From contig NZ_CP133020.1 of NCBI RefSeq assembly GCF_030866825.1, positions 2,356,001 to 2,420,000 on the forward strand: DNA of 64,000 bases, read 5' to 3'. Position 1 is the stretch's first letter. Each line of letters begins with the position of its first letter. The notes beneath the pieces are model-generated. The model worked only from the letters and a program-made list of their open reading frames with translations, was not told where the DNA came from and ran no database searches. The translations under genes were made by a program, and so were the position numbers. This DNA is from Rathayibacter sp. SW19 (GTDB lineage: Bacteria; Actinomycetota; Actinomycetes; Actinomycetales; Microbacteriaceae). Below are positions 1 through 9,661 of the stretch, piece after piece.

Positions 1-514
1 CCTGCAGCCAGACGTCCAGACCGGATGCCGTGGCCGCTTGGCGCAGTGCGCGCAACTTGGGCATCGTCGCGGCCATGAAGCTCTGGCCGCCGAAACCCGG
101 TTCGACCGTCATGACGAGCACCTGATCGAACTCCGGCAGGAGTTCGAGCAGCGGCTCCACCGGTGTCGCCGGTTTGAGCGCGATGCCCGCACGAGCGCCG
201 ATCGCACGGAGGCGTCGGGCGAGGCTGACAGCATCCGTTGCCGCCTCGGCGTGAAATGTCACGGAGTATGCGCCGAGCTCTGCGTACCCGGGCGCCCAGC
301 GGTCGGGGTCGTCGATCATCAGATGCACGTCGAGCGGAAGGCTGGAAACGGCCTGGATGCGCTCAACCATCTGCGGGCCGAAAGTCAGGTTCGGCACGAA
401 GTGGTTGTCCATCACGTCGACGTGCACCAGGTCGGCAGTCGATATCCGGCCGAGGTCGCGCTCCATGTTGACGAAGTCGGCGGCGAGAATGCTGGGATTG
501 ATCCGTGCGGGCAT
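1..514 (-). CDS. rpe: ribulose-phosphate 3-epimerase (partial, C-terminus beyond left edge)
   Basis: This cytosolic enzyme interconverts D-ribulose 5-phosphate and D-xylulose 5-phosphate in the pentose phosphate pathway. About 171 residues are visible from an ATG at 514. The TIM-barrel signatures of the family are clear: PSILAADF near residue 7, the metal-binding strand HVDVMDNHFVPN near residue 31, HLMIDDP, and the phosphate-binding loop MTVEPGFGGQSFM near residue 140. The start follows rsmB by 28 bp on the same strand, so it is probably the last visible gene of the priA-fmt-rsmB-rpe run. The C-terminus lies outside the window. Confidence 0.95.
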   Translation of the reverse strand, partial: MPARINPSILAADFVNMERDLGRISTADLVHVDVMDNHFVPNLTFGPQMVERIQAVSSLPLDVHLMIDDPDRWAPGYAELGAYSVTFHAEAATDAVSLARRLRAIGARAGIALKPATPVEPLLELLPEFDQVLVMTVEPGFGGQSFMAATMPKLRALRQAATASGLDVWLQ

Positions 515-542
515 GTACGTCACCCTATCGACCTCCGTCTGG

Positions 543-1922
543 TCATCGTCTGCACAGCAGAGCGATGAACATCGCATCCGTTCCGTGGCGGTGAGGCCAC
601 AACTGCACCTGGGTGGGGTCGCCGACCTTCTCGAGCGGATGCCGCAGCGCCGTCCCCAGGATGGCTTGCGTCTGCATCGGCTCCAGCCCTGCGCCGTGCC
701 GTTTGAGCGCGTCGGTGACTGCGAGGCGGCTCTCCGCGAGGTGCGGTGAGCAGGTGACGTAGGCGAGCACGCCGCCTGGTTTCATCGCGAGCACGGCGGA
801 ATCGAGCAGCCGGGCTTGCAGAGCGGTCAGTTCCGCAACATCGTGCGGCACCTTGCGCCAGCGCGCCTCCGGCCTCCTGCGCAGCGCTCCAAGGCCCGTG
901 CACGGCGCATCCAGGAGCACGCGGTCGAAGACGCCCGCATTCTCCTCGCCGAACAACCGTCCGTCACCCTGACGCACCTCGACCGTGTCGGCGACCGGCC
1001 GGACGGCGGCACGTACCAGTTCGGCGCGGGCCGGCACGAGCTCATTCGCGACCAATCGGGCACCACCCTGCCGAGCGAGCGCACCGAGCAGCGCAGCTTT
1101 ACCACCGGGCCCGGCGCACAGGTCGAGCCAGCGCTCTCCCTGTGCGATCGGCCGTGCGGCAGCGAGAGCGATTGCAGCAAGCTGCGAGCCCTCATCCTGT
1201 ACACGCAGCGCCCCTGCGCTGGAGCGCACGGCGCTGTGCGGGTCTCCCCCGCCGAACACGAAACCGAACGGCGAGTACCGGTTACGCTCGGCAGCTTGCG
1301 GGGCGTCGGCCACCCCGGGCAACGCGATCATGTTGACCTTCGGCGCACGGTTGTCCGCATCCAGCAGCTCGTCGAGTTCGTTGCGCCGACCTTCTGCTGC
1401 CAGGGCCTGCGCGAAGGCGCGTACGATCCATTCGGGATGCGAGAACTCGGCCGCGCGACGTTCGTCATCACCGGCGGTGGCCGCCAGAACCCGTTCGCGC
1501 CACTCCTCGGGCGTCGACCGCGTGATCGTGCGGAGCACGCCGTTGGTGAATCCGGTTGCGGATCGACTCCCGACCGTACGGGCAAGGGCGACACTTTCGT
1601 TGACTGCAGCATGCTGTGCGACGCGGGTGGCGAGCAGTTGGTGCACGCCCAGCCGCAGAACGTCCACGATCGGCGGGTCGATTTCATCGATGCCGCGACG
1701 AGCTGCCAAGGCGATGACGCGATCGTAATAGCCGCGCATCCGTAGAGTTCCGTAGGTCAGTTCGGTTGCGAACGCGGCATCCGCCGGCGCGAGCTTCGCT
1801 CGATCGATCCGCATGGGTAGAAGCAGATTGGCATACGCGTCCGACTCGCGCACGGCGGCGATCACATCGTAGGCGATTCGCCGGGCCGGCTGGATCAGGC
1901 CCTCAGGCCGTTCGCCGCTCAC
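543..1922 (-). CDS. rsmB: 16S rRNA (cytosine-5)-methyltransferase RsmB (Sun/Fmu)
   Basis: This is a SAM-dependent methyltransferase that makes m5C in 16S rRNA (position 967 in E. coli). The 459 residues contain an N-terminal NusB-like RNA-binding domain (about 10-150) and a Rossmann methyltransferase domain. The SAM loop DLCAGPGGK lies at about 267-275. The two catalytic motifs are present: DAPCTG (Pro340-Cys341, release cysteine) and YVTCSPH (nucleophile near Cys391). It starts with GTG at 1922, whose GTGA overlaps the fmt stop codon, so translation is probably coupled to fmt. Confidence 0.93.
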   Translation of the reverse strand: MSGERPEGLIQPARRIAYDVIAAVRESDAYANLLLPMRIDRAKLAPADAAFATELTYGTLRMRGYYDRVIALAARRGIDEIDPPIVDVLRLGVHQLLATRVAQHAAVNESVALARTVGSRSATGFTNGVLRTITRSTPEEWRERVLAATAGDDERRAAEFSHPEWIVRAFAQALAAEGRRNELDELLDADNRAPKVNMIALPGVADAPQAAERNRYSPFGFVFGGGDPHSAVRSSAGALRVQDEGSQLAAIALAAARPIAQGERWLDLCAGPGGKAALLGALARQGGARLVANELVPARAELVRAAVRPVADTVEVRQGDGRLFGEENAGVFDRVLLDAPCTGLGALRRRPEARWRKVPHDVAELTALQARLLDSAVLAMKPGGVLAYVTCSPHLAESRLAVTDALKRHGAGLEPMQTQAILGTALRHPLEKVGDPTQVQLWPHRHGTDAMFIALLCRR

Positions 1923-2908
1923 AGTGCCACCGTGACCGCGTCACGTGGCCTGCCATGCCACCAGGCCGCCGCAGACATCGGGCGCTTGCCCGCAGGCTGC
2001 ACCTCGACGAGTTCGAGCGGCTCGGTTGCGGTGCCGATCAGGATCTGTGCGCCACGCTGGATGACCTGCCCCGGCTGCGGCGCGCGGTCCGGGATGCGTT
2101 CGGCCGACTGCCTCGCTTGACTGTGCCTTGCTTGACTGTGCCTTGCTTGACTGTGCCTTGCTTGACTCCGGCGCACCGTGAGGAGTTTGAATCGTTCTCC
2201 GTCCAGATAGGTGAACGCGCCGGGTTCTGGGGTGACCGCCCGAATGCGGTCGTACACGGCCGCCGCGGGTTCCGACCATCGCAGCCGCGCGTCTTCCAGC
2301 GTGATCTTGGGAGCCGCCGTCTGCTCTCCGGTCTGTTCTTCGGCATGCGCGGTCCCTGCTGCCAGTTGATCGACGACCGCCACCAGGAGCTTCGCGCCGT
2401 CGAACGCCAGCGCTTCGAGAAGTTCGCCGGCCGTCTCATCTGGGTCTATGGAGCGCCTGCTCGTCGCGAACACGGCGCCGGCATCGAGTTCGGGCACCAA
2501 TTGAAATACGGCCGCCCCTGTCTCCTGGTCGCCGGCGAGGATTGCGTGCTGCACGGGCGCCGCGCCACGCCAGCGTGGCAGTAGCGAGAAGTGCAGGTTG
2601 ATCCAACCGAGCCGAGGCGTCGACAGCAACGGTTCGCGGACAAGCCCTCCGTAGGCGACGATCACTCCGAGATCCGGCTGCAGGGCGGCGACTCGTGCCG
2701 TGACGGTTTCTGTCAAGCGATTCGCCTTGATCGTGGGCACGCCGTGTTCCTGCGCCCAGGCCGAGACCGGTGAGGCCGTGAGCACTCGTTTGCGGCCGAG
2801 CGGCGCATCCTGTCTGCTGATCACTGCGACAAGTTCGTGTCCCGCCGCCCTCAGCCGGTCGAGGCTCGGCACCGCGACCGAGGGCGTGCCGGCGAAGACC
2901 AGGCGCAT
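1919..2908 (-). CDS. fmt: methionyl-tRNA formyltransferase
   Basis: The enzyme formylates initiator Met-tRNA using 10-formyl-tetrahydrofolate. The ATG at 2908 gives 329 residues beginning MRLVFAGTP, the canonical N-terminus; a longer reading frame upstream is shadow coding of priA. The catalytic segment NLHFSLLPRWRGAAP is at about 104-118, with the usual Asn and His and an Asp near 142. The C-terminal OB-like domain is interrupted at about residues 248-268 by a pentapeptide repeat (SQARH units) encoded by a 15-bp tandem repeat, which is not a normal part of the family. It overlaps rsmB by 4 bp. Confidence 0.95.
   Translation of the reverse strand: MRLVFAGTPSVAVPSLDRLRAAGHELVAVISRQDAPLGRKRVLTASPVSAWAQEHGVPTIKANRLTETVTARVAALQPDLGVIVAYGGLVREPLLSTPRLGWINLHFSLLPRWRGAAPVQHAILAGDQETGAAVFQLVPELDAGAVFATSRRSIDPDETAGELLEALAFDGAKLLVAVVDQLAAGTAHAEEQTGEQTAAPKITLEDARLRWSEPAAAVYDRIRAVTPEPGAFTYLDGERFKLLTVRRSQARHSQARHSQARHSQARQSAERIPDRAPQPGQVIQRGAQILIGTATEPLELVEVQPAGKRPMSAAAWWHGRPRDAVTVAL
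2113..2172. repeat. 15-bp in-frame tandem repeat inside fmt
   Basis: The unit CCTTGCTTGACTGTG is repeated about 3.5 times. It encodes SQARH pentapeptides on the fmt strand, and because the unit is a multiple of three, copy-number change keeps the frame. Confidence 0.9.
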
Positions 2909-2956
2909 CAGCGCGCGCCGTCGGTGCGTTTGCCCGCGGGCGGACTGACCACCGCC

Positions 2957-3004
2957 GTTACGCGTGCGTGCCTCACCGATGCGTGCATCACGGGTGCCTG
3001 CGTC
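2957..3004. repeat. degenerate 15-bp repeat between priA and fmt
   Basis: Read on the minus strand, three successive 15-mers share the pattern GTGAnGCAnGCAnCn. They run from the end of priA towards the fmt start and fill about half of the 94-bp gap. Confidence 0.6.
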
Positions 3005-5030
3005 ACAGTACCTCCGGGTCGTCGAATCGTACTCTGAGTGTAGGCGCAGGCCGGAACCGCGCGTCCCCCGTGGGACGCTTGCGACGGGCCGTTGCATTGC
3101 GGATGACGGCGGCGCGCAACTGCGCCGCGACCTGTGCGCCGTCGGCGTAGTGGAACCGCACGATCGAGCGGACCATGCCACCCTCGAGAGCGGCGGGCCC
3201 TAGTGTGTCGATTACGGAATCCGTGTCGATGGCGGCTATGGCCGCCGCCACGGTCTCCGGCCGGCCGGTCACGGAGGCGATGCGCACGGCAGGGGGAAAT
3301 TTCAGCTGTCGTCTGTCTGCCAGTTCTGCACTGGCATAGCCGTCCTGTCGCCAGGTCGCCATCGCCCGGGCAAGGGGCCCCGCGACACCCACCAGCAGCA
3401 CAGGGGCGCCCGGCGCTGCCAGTGCTGCGGCATTCGACCACCAGCGCAGGCAATCATCGCCGACACGCAGGTTCTCGCGCAGCAACATCCGGTCTCCGTC
3501 CAACAGCAGCACAGCACGATAGCCGCCTGCTGCGATCGGCTCGGCACCACGGGTTGCGACAACCAGCGCCTTCTGCGTGCCGACCGCCAGAATCGGCTTC
3601 TGGCCGTCGGCGACGATCACCCGCGTTGCCGGGAACGCACGGCCGAGTTCTTCTGCGGTCAAGCCGGCACCGCGGCTGACCACGCTGAGGCCAGTGCCGG
3701 CGCAGTGCGCGCAGACCCAGTCTGCTGCGATGGCGCCGCACGCGCCGCACGTCGGGACTGCTCCGGCGCTCGCCACCCCGAGCGGGCCGTCGCAGCGGAT
3801 GCATCGTGCCGCCTGGCGACAGGTGCGACACGCCACGACGGGCGCATATCCGGGCCGAGACACCTGCACGAGCACGGGGCCGTCAGCTAGCGCGGTCGTG
3901 GCGGCCTGCCACGCCGTCGACGGGATGCGTGCAGCACTGGCGGCAGGCGTGGCCGAGGCCTGTTGCGCTGTCACGATCACCCGAGGCGTCACCAACTTGT
4001 CCGGTCCGACCGCGTTCAGCCAGCCGATCTCGACCAGTCGCTGCGTCTCGACGCTGCGGGTGTGTGCGATCAGCATCAGTGCGCAATTCTGCTGCTCCTG
4101 ACGGATCAACGCGGCGTCGCGAACGTGGACATACGGGCTGAGCGGCTCCGTGTGCAGAGGATCGCCATCGTCCCAGATGGCGATCATCCCGAGTTGCGCA
4201 GCGGGAGCGTACACGGCGGATCGATTGCCGATGATGATGTGTGCTGCAGACCCGAGGCAGTCCAGAAAGCTGCGATAGCGTTCGGCATTCGACTGCCGCG
4301 CATCAAAGCGCACGATCGAGTCGGATGGAACCATCGTGCGCAGGGCGGCCTCGAGTTGCTCCTGATCGCGGTAGTCAGGCACGATCAGGATCGCGCTGCG
4401 GCCTGCCGCCAGGCAGTGTACGGCCGTCTGCGCGAGCGTCAGCGCCCAGTGGCCGATCCACACGTCGTCAGAAAGATGTGCCGGTCGCGGAATGGCACGT
4501 ACGGCGATGCGTTCGCCGGAGCGCAATGCCCGCTCGAGCTGCCCGGGTGGATAACCCATGATCGGCGCGGGGCGCGCCGGCTCCACCCGAACGGCGGTCT
4601 GACTGCGATCCGCATGCGCGACATCGTGCGCGGGATGCTTCGCAAGCCACGCCTTCTCGACACGCACCTGCCGTGGCGGGATGGCCAGCCGGATGACATC
4701 GCTCGCCCCTCCGGCGCTGCGCTGCGACACCCTCCTGGCGAGTGCCCACACCTCCGGTGTCAGCACCCTCGCCGGCGAGACGACGGTCTCGAGTTCGCTC
4801 AGTGTGCCGACGTATTCTGCGTTGTCACCGAGTTCGACCAGATATCCGGATGCGATTCGGCCTGCGCTGCGCAACGGCACGCTCACGCGCACGCCCGGCA
4901 GAGCATCCGCAGCCCACTGCTCGGGAATGCGGTAGTCCAGGAGCCGGTCCAATTGAGGCAGGGGCGAATCCAGCAACACACGCGCCACGCGGTCTCCGGT
5001 GTGCGGGGCGCTCATGATCAGCGCGCTCAT
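3003..5030 (-). CDS. priA: PriA-like primosomal protein N' (probably lacking helicase activity)
   Basis: PriA restarts stalled replication forks. The 675-residue frame begins with ATG at 5030; a second ATG at 5015 is inside a short N-terminal repeat. The N-terminal 3'BD fold (DRVARVLLDSPL) is recognisable. Eight zinc-binding cysteines sit at about 401, 404, 410, 413, 428, 431, 440 and 443. The Walker A loop expected near residues 190-215 is absent, and the Walker B DEEH is replaced by WDDGD near 286. Actinobacterial PriA homologues are known to be degenerate in this way, so DNA binding and primosome assembly without unwinding is likely (inference). Confidence 0.88.
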   Translation of the reverse strand: MSALIMSAPHTGDRVARVLLDSPLPQLDRLLDYRIPEQWAADALPGVRVSVPLRSAGRIASGYLVELGDNAEYVGTLSELETVVSPARVLTPEVWALARRVSQRSAGGASDVIRLAIPPRQVRVEKAWLAKHPAHDVAHADRSQTAVRVEPARPAPIMGYPPGQLERALRSGERIAVRAIPRPAHLSDDVWIGHWALTLAQTAVHCLAAGRSAILIVPDYRDQEQLEAALRTMVPSDSIVRFDARQSNAERYRSFLDCLGSAAHIIIGNRSAVYAPAAQLGMIAIWDDGDPLHTEPLSPYVHVRDAALIRQEQQNCALMLIAHTRSVETQRLVEIGWLNAVGPDKLVTPRVIVTAQQASATPAASAARIPSTAWQAATTALADGPVLVQVSRPGYAPVVACRTCRQAARCIRCDGPLGVASAGAVPTCGACGAIAADWVCAHCAGTGLSVVSRGAGLTAEELGRAFPATRVIVADGQKPILAVGTQKALVVATRGAEPIAAGGYRAVLLLDGDRMLLRENLRVGDDCLRWWSNAAALAAPGAPVLLVGVAGPLARAMATWRQDGYASAELADRRQLKFPPAVRIASVTGRPETVAAAIAAIDTDSVIDTLGPAALEGGMVRSIVRFHYADGAQVAAQLRAAVIRNATARRKRPTGDARFRPAPTLRVRFDDPEVL

Positions 5031-5052
5031 GATCAGCTCAGAGACGCCGCCG

Positions 5053-6246
<1,194 letters not shown>

Positions 6247-6314
6247 AGTTGTCCCTCTCTCGTGTCGATGCCCGTTGCACCGGCACCGTCGGGCCCATCC
6301 ACGTCTGGTTCGCG

Positions 6315-7547
6315 TTAGGCGGTTTTGACAGCGTCAAGAATACGATCGGCCACCGACAACTTGGTGCCCGAGGCCTCCATCACTATATCGCCGCGGGCGT
6401 TCACGATCGTGATCTCATTACCGTCCGTGGCGAAGCCTGTGCTCCAGCCCACGTGGTTGACGACGAGAAGGTCGCAGCCCTTGCGCCGGATTTTCGCACG
6501 GCCCAGTTCGCGTCGAACTTCTGGATCCGGTTCCGTCTCAGCCGCAAATCCGACGATCACCTGATCGGCGCGTTTGGCTTTCGCCAGCGTGAGGAGGATA
6601 TCCGGGTTCTGCACGAGGGTAAGAGTCAGAGACTCGCCGGTTTCCTCTTTTTTGATCTTGCTGTCGCGAACGGCGGCTGGCCGGTAGTCTGCGACAGCCG
6701 CTGCCATCACGACGATGTCGGCGGATGCCGCCTCCTCCGTTGTCGTCTTCAACAACTCGAGCGCGGTGCCGACCGCACGCGTGCGGACGCCTGCCGGTGG
6801 TTGAACCTCGACGTGCGCTGTGATCAGCGTCACCTGGGCGCCACGTGCTTGGGCGGCTGCCGCGAGGGCGACCCCTTGCTTGCCACTGGAACGATTGCCG
6901 AGGAACCGCACGGGATCCAATGGCTCGCGGGTGCCCCCCGCCGTGATGAGGATGCGTTTGCCTGCGAGATCCTGGTGCACGGCGTTCGCGGTCGTGTCTG
7001 CGCCAAAAACGCGCAGCAGCGCGGCCTCGACAATCGCGTCAGGTTCCTCCATGCGCCCTGGCCCCGAGTCCGTTCCGGTCAATTGCCCGCTGGTGGGCCC
7101 CACGATCGTCACGCCCCGAGCGCGAAGCGTCGCGATGTTCGCGACTGTTGCGGCGTTGTGCCACATCTCTGTGTGCATCGCGGGTGCGATAACCAGCGGC
7201 GCTGTGCTCGCGAGCGCGGTGTTTCCGAGCAGATCGTCTGCGATTCCGGCGGCGAGCTTCGCGATGGTGTTCGCGGTTGCAGGCGCGATCACGATGAGCT
7301 CTGCGGATTGACCGATCGCCACATGCCTCACCTGGGCGACGCCGTCATACAAATCGGTGTCAACAGGGTTGCGGCTGATCGCCTCCAGCGTCGGGCGGCC
7401 GACGAAGCGCAGAGCGGCCTCGGTAGCAACCACGTGAACGTTGTGCCCCGCTTTCACGAGCAGTCGGATGACGCCGACCGCCTTGTACGCGGCGATCCCG
7501 CCTGTGACGCCGACGACGATCGACAGCGGCCTGTAGTCCGGAGGCAT
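6315..7547 (-). CDS. coaBC: bifunctional phosphopantothenoylcysteine decarboxylase / phosphopantothenate-cysteine ligase
   Basis: This bifunctional enzyme catalyses two successive steps of coenzyme A synthesis. It has 410 residues. The N-terminal flavin-binding CoaC domain starts VVGVTGGIAAYK and carries the PAMHTEMW segment near 122. The CoaB ligase domain starts near residue 196 (KRILITAGGTREP) with FLGNRSSGKQG near 215. The CoaC active-site lid reads LTGTDSGPGRM, without the cysteine found at this place in the E. coli enzyme (ACGD...GPGRM). I believe this is common in actinobacteria, but it cannot be checked here. Its start lies 12 bp after rpoZ ends. Confidence 0.95.
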   Translation of the reverse strand: MPPDYRPLSIVVGVTGGIAAYKAVGVIRLLVKAGHNVHVVATEAALRFVGRPTLEAISRNPVDTDLYDGVAQVRHVAIGQSAELIVIAPATANTIAKLAAGIADDLLGNTALASTAPLVIAPAMHTEMWHNAATVANIATLRARGVTIVGPTSGQLTGTDSGPGRMEEPDAIVEAALLRVFGADTTANAVHQDLAGKRILITAGGTREPLDPVRFLGNRSSGKQGVALAAAAQARGAQVTLITAHVEVQPPAGVRTRAVGTALELLKTTTEEAASADIVVMAAAVADYRPAAVRDSKIKKEETGESLTLTLVQNPDILLTLAKAKRADQVIVGFAAETEPDPEVRRELGRAKIRRKGCDLLVVNHVGWSTGFATDGNEITIVNARGDIVMEASGTKLSVADRILDAVKTA

Positions 7548-7559
7548 CCGTCGCTCGGG

Positions 7560-7817
7560 CTACTCGACGATCGGCTTGATGGCGAGCTTGTCTTCGTTGA
7601 TCTCGTGCAGCGCGACAGACAACGGCTTGTCATCGATGGTCGAGTCGACAAGCGGGCCGACGTTGTCGAACAGGCTGCCCTCGTGGAGGTCTGCGTAATA
7701 GTCGTTGATCTGGCGTGCGCGCTTAGAAGCGAAGATCACAAGGGCGTACTTGGATTCGACCTTCGTGAGCAGTTCGTCGATGGGCGGGTCGATGATGCCT
7801 TTTTGTGACGTGGCCAT
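7560..7817 (-). CDS. rpoZ: DNA-directed RNA polymerase subunit omega
   Basis: This is a small RNA polymerase assembly subunit of 85 residues. The conserved core KYALVIFASKRARQINDYY near residues 23-41 and the acidic, hydrophobic C-terminal segment are typical. It sits between gmk and coaBC, the standard actinobacterial neighbourhood. A purine-rich AAGGAGATCATC precedes the ATG. Confidence 0.95.
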   Translation of the reverse strand: MATSQKGIIDPPIDELLTKVESKYALVIFASKRARQINDYYADLHEGSLFDNVGPLVDSTIDDKPLSVALHEINEDKLAIKPIVE

Positions 7818-7875
7818 GGGCGATGATCTCCTTGTTCGGGGGAAGTGTGGGCGTCGATCGTGACGCGTACTGCGG

Positions 7876-8808
7876 CTACGGGCGCCTCGGCGCCGTGCGA
7901 ATCTGTATCAAGTCTACGACCTCGCGCGCGGCATCTTCCACGCTGCCATTGACGACGCGGTAGTCGAACTCTGCTTGTGCGGCCAATTCGACTCGCGCGG
8001 TGTCGAGTCTGCGCTGGCGCTCTTCGGCGTCTTCCGTACCGCGGCCGACGAGTCTGCGCACCAATTCGTCCCAGCTCGGCGGTGCCAGGAATACCAGGGT
8101 CGCCTCGGGCATCGCCGCACGCACTTGCCGGGCACCCTGAAGGTCGATTTCTAATAGCACACTGTGCCCAGCGCGCAACGCGACGTCGATCGGCTCGCGC
8201 GGTGTGCCATAACGGTGGGCATTGTGCACGACTGCCCACTCAAGCAGTTCTCCGTCGGCGATGAGCCGGTCGAACTCGGCATCGCTGACGAAAAAATAGT
8301 TGACACCGTCGACTTCGCCGGGCCGTGGCGCACGCGTCGTTGCGGAAACAGACAGTAGCACCTCGGGGTAGTGATCGCGGATGTGAGCGGCGACCGTTCC
8401 CTTGCCGACAGCCGTCGGTCCAGCGAGCACAACCAGGCTGCTGCGCTTTCGAGAGGTCGGCCTGTTCGCGCGATCCCTCAGGAATTGTTCGAGTCGCACA
8501 CGTTGATGCTTGCCCAGGCCGCCGAGGCGCTTCGCGGGCGAGATCTCCATGCTGGTCATCGCCTCGTGCATCTTCGTCGTGCCGATGGCAGGCACGCTCA
8601 TCAGAAAATCGGTAACGCGCATGCCACCTTCGACGCTGTGCGCATCGTCAAGTGCGACACGCAGCACGTCCAAGGGATCGCGCCTGCCCGCGGCGACGGC
8701 CGCTTTGACGGCGGCGCGAGCGCGGCGTGCCGCAATGGCAGCGCGCGAGGCGGCAGCTCGATCGACGGGTGGCGGTACGGCGCGATAGGGCGACTCAGGC
8801 GATGGCAT
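7876..8808 (-). CDS. gmk: fusion of mycobacterial-type integration host factor (mIHF) and guanylate kinase
   Basis: One uninterrupted 310-residue frame joins two proteins. Residues about 25-112 match mIHF (RRARAAVK, MRVTDFLMSVPAIG, RLGGLGKHQR), a nucleoid protein with an S13-like H2TH fold that binds DNA non-specifically. Residues about 124-310 are guanylate kinase: P-loop AGPTAVGKGTV at 129-139, SATTRAPRPGEVDGVNYFF and LLEIDLQGARQV, phosphorylating GMP to GDP. In mycobacteria mihF and gmk are separate adjacent genes. The ATG at 8808 lies within the end of pyrF (14-bp overlap), suggesting coupled translation. The fusion may be common in Microbacteriaceae, but I cannot verify this here. Confidence 0.92.
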   Translation of the reverse strand: MPSPESPYRAVPPPVDRAAASRAAIAARRARAAVKAAVAAGRRDPLDVLRVALDDAHSVEGGMRVTDFLMSVPAIGTTKMHEAMTSMEISPAKRLGGLGKHQRVRLEQFLRDRANRPTSRKRSSLVVLAGPTAVGKGTVAAHIRDHYPEVLLSVSATTRAPRPGEVDGVNYFFVSDAEFDRLIADGELLEWAVVHNAHRYGTPREPIDVALRAGHSVLLEIDLQGARQVRAAMPEATLVFLAPPSWDELVRRLVGRGTEDAEERQRRLDTARVELAAQAEFDYRVVNGSVEDAAREVVDLIQIRTAPRRP

Positions 8809-9661
8809 CCTGCACCTGCCTGCTGCGCTTGGCGATCGCATCCGGAAGCAGATCCGGGCCGACACTGAGAACGCTGCGCGACTCGCTGACGATGGCGCTC
8901 GCCAACAACGAACCGTAGATCCTCGATGCATCCGCGAGCTTCGCGCCCTGATGGCCGAAGCCCGGCGCGAGTACGGCCAGCCCGGGTTTCTGCTGCGTCG
9001 ACGTATCGATGCCGTATGCCGCGAAGTCGAGCGTCGCGCCGAGCACGACGCCGACGCCCCCGACCTGTTCTGCGGGGTATTGCGCGTTGAATCTGATCAC
9101 ATCATCGATGATGACACGACTGACTGAATGAGTGCCGACGAATTCGCCGGTGACCTGGCCTTGCTGGATGCCGATTGATTCGGGGTTCGACGTCGCCGCG
9201 AGCACGAAAAGGCCTTTTCCCGCTTCATGCGCGATCGCCATCGGTGCGCTGAGAGAACCGACGCCTTGAAACGCCGAAACGGTCATGGCGTCCGCTTCCA
9301 GAGGGGAGCCGGGCGTGAGCCAGGCCTGCGCATACGCCTCGACGCTTGTGCCGAGGTCGCCGCGTTTTGCGTCAGCGATCACAAGGAGATCCGCCGTTCG
9401 TGCTGCGGCAAGCACGGCTTCCAGCGCAGCGTAGCCCGCAGAGCCGAATCGCTCGAAGAACGCAACCTGTGGTTTGACGATGCCGACGTTGCCGGCTGCT
9501 GCATCGATGACCCGCAGCCCGAACTCGCGCACCCCTGCTGCGCTGACCGGCAGTCCCCACGCTTCGAGGAGGAAAGCATGCGGATCGATTCCGACGCACA
9601 GTCGCCCGTGCCGGGTGAACGCGCCGGTGAGGCGAGCGCCGAAACTGATTTCGGCGCTCAT
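8795..9661 (-). CDS. pyrF: orotidine 5'-phosphate decarboxylase (type 2)
   Basis: It decarboxylates OMP to UMP, the last step of de novo pyrimidine synthesis. The 288 residues fit the longer type 2 (mycobacterial) subfamily, with LCVGIDPH near 21, KPQVAFFERFG near 63 and the catalytic Asp-Lys-Asp motif DAKRGD at 97-102. The ATG start overlaps the carB stop by 4 bp (ATGA), and the end overlaps the mIHF-gmk gene by 14 bp. Confidence 0.96.
   Translation of the reverse strand: MSAEISFGARLTGAFTRHGRLCVGIDPHAFLLEAWGLPVSAAGVREFGLRVIDAAAGNVGIVKPQVAFFERFGSAGYAALEAVLAAARTADLLVIADAKRGDLGTSVEAYAQAWLTPGSPLEADAMTVSAFQGVGSLSAPMAIAHEAGKGLFVLAATSNPESIGIQQGQVTGEFVGTHSVSRVIIDDVIRFNAQYPAEQVGGVGVVLGATLDFAAYGIDTSTQQKPGLAVLAPGFGHQGAKLADASRIYGSLLASAIVSESRSVLSVGPDLLPDAIAKRSRQVQDAIA

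Noticed and set aside
2113..2172. CRISPR-like array
   Set aside because: The units are contiguous 15-mers without spacers and are in frame within fmt.
2909..3181. N-terminal extension of fmt
   Set aside because: The family N-terminus MRLVFAGTP begins at 2908; the extension overlaps priA in another frame.
6247..6314. SAM riboswitch before metK
   Set aside because: The leader is only 68 bp and has no SAM-I/SAM-IV-like core.
6249..7808. 519-codon plus-strand frame opposite coaBC and rpoZ
   Set aside because: It spans two well-supported minus-strand genes, so it is a shadow.
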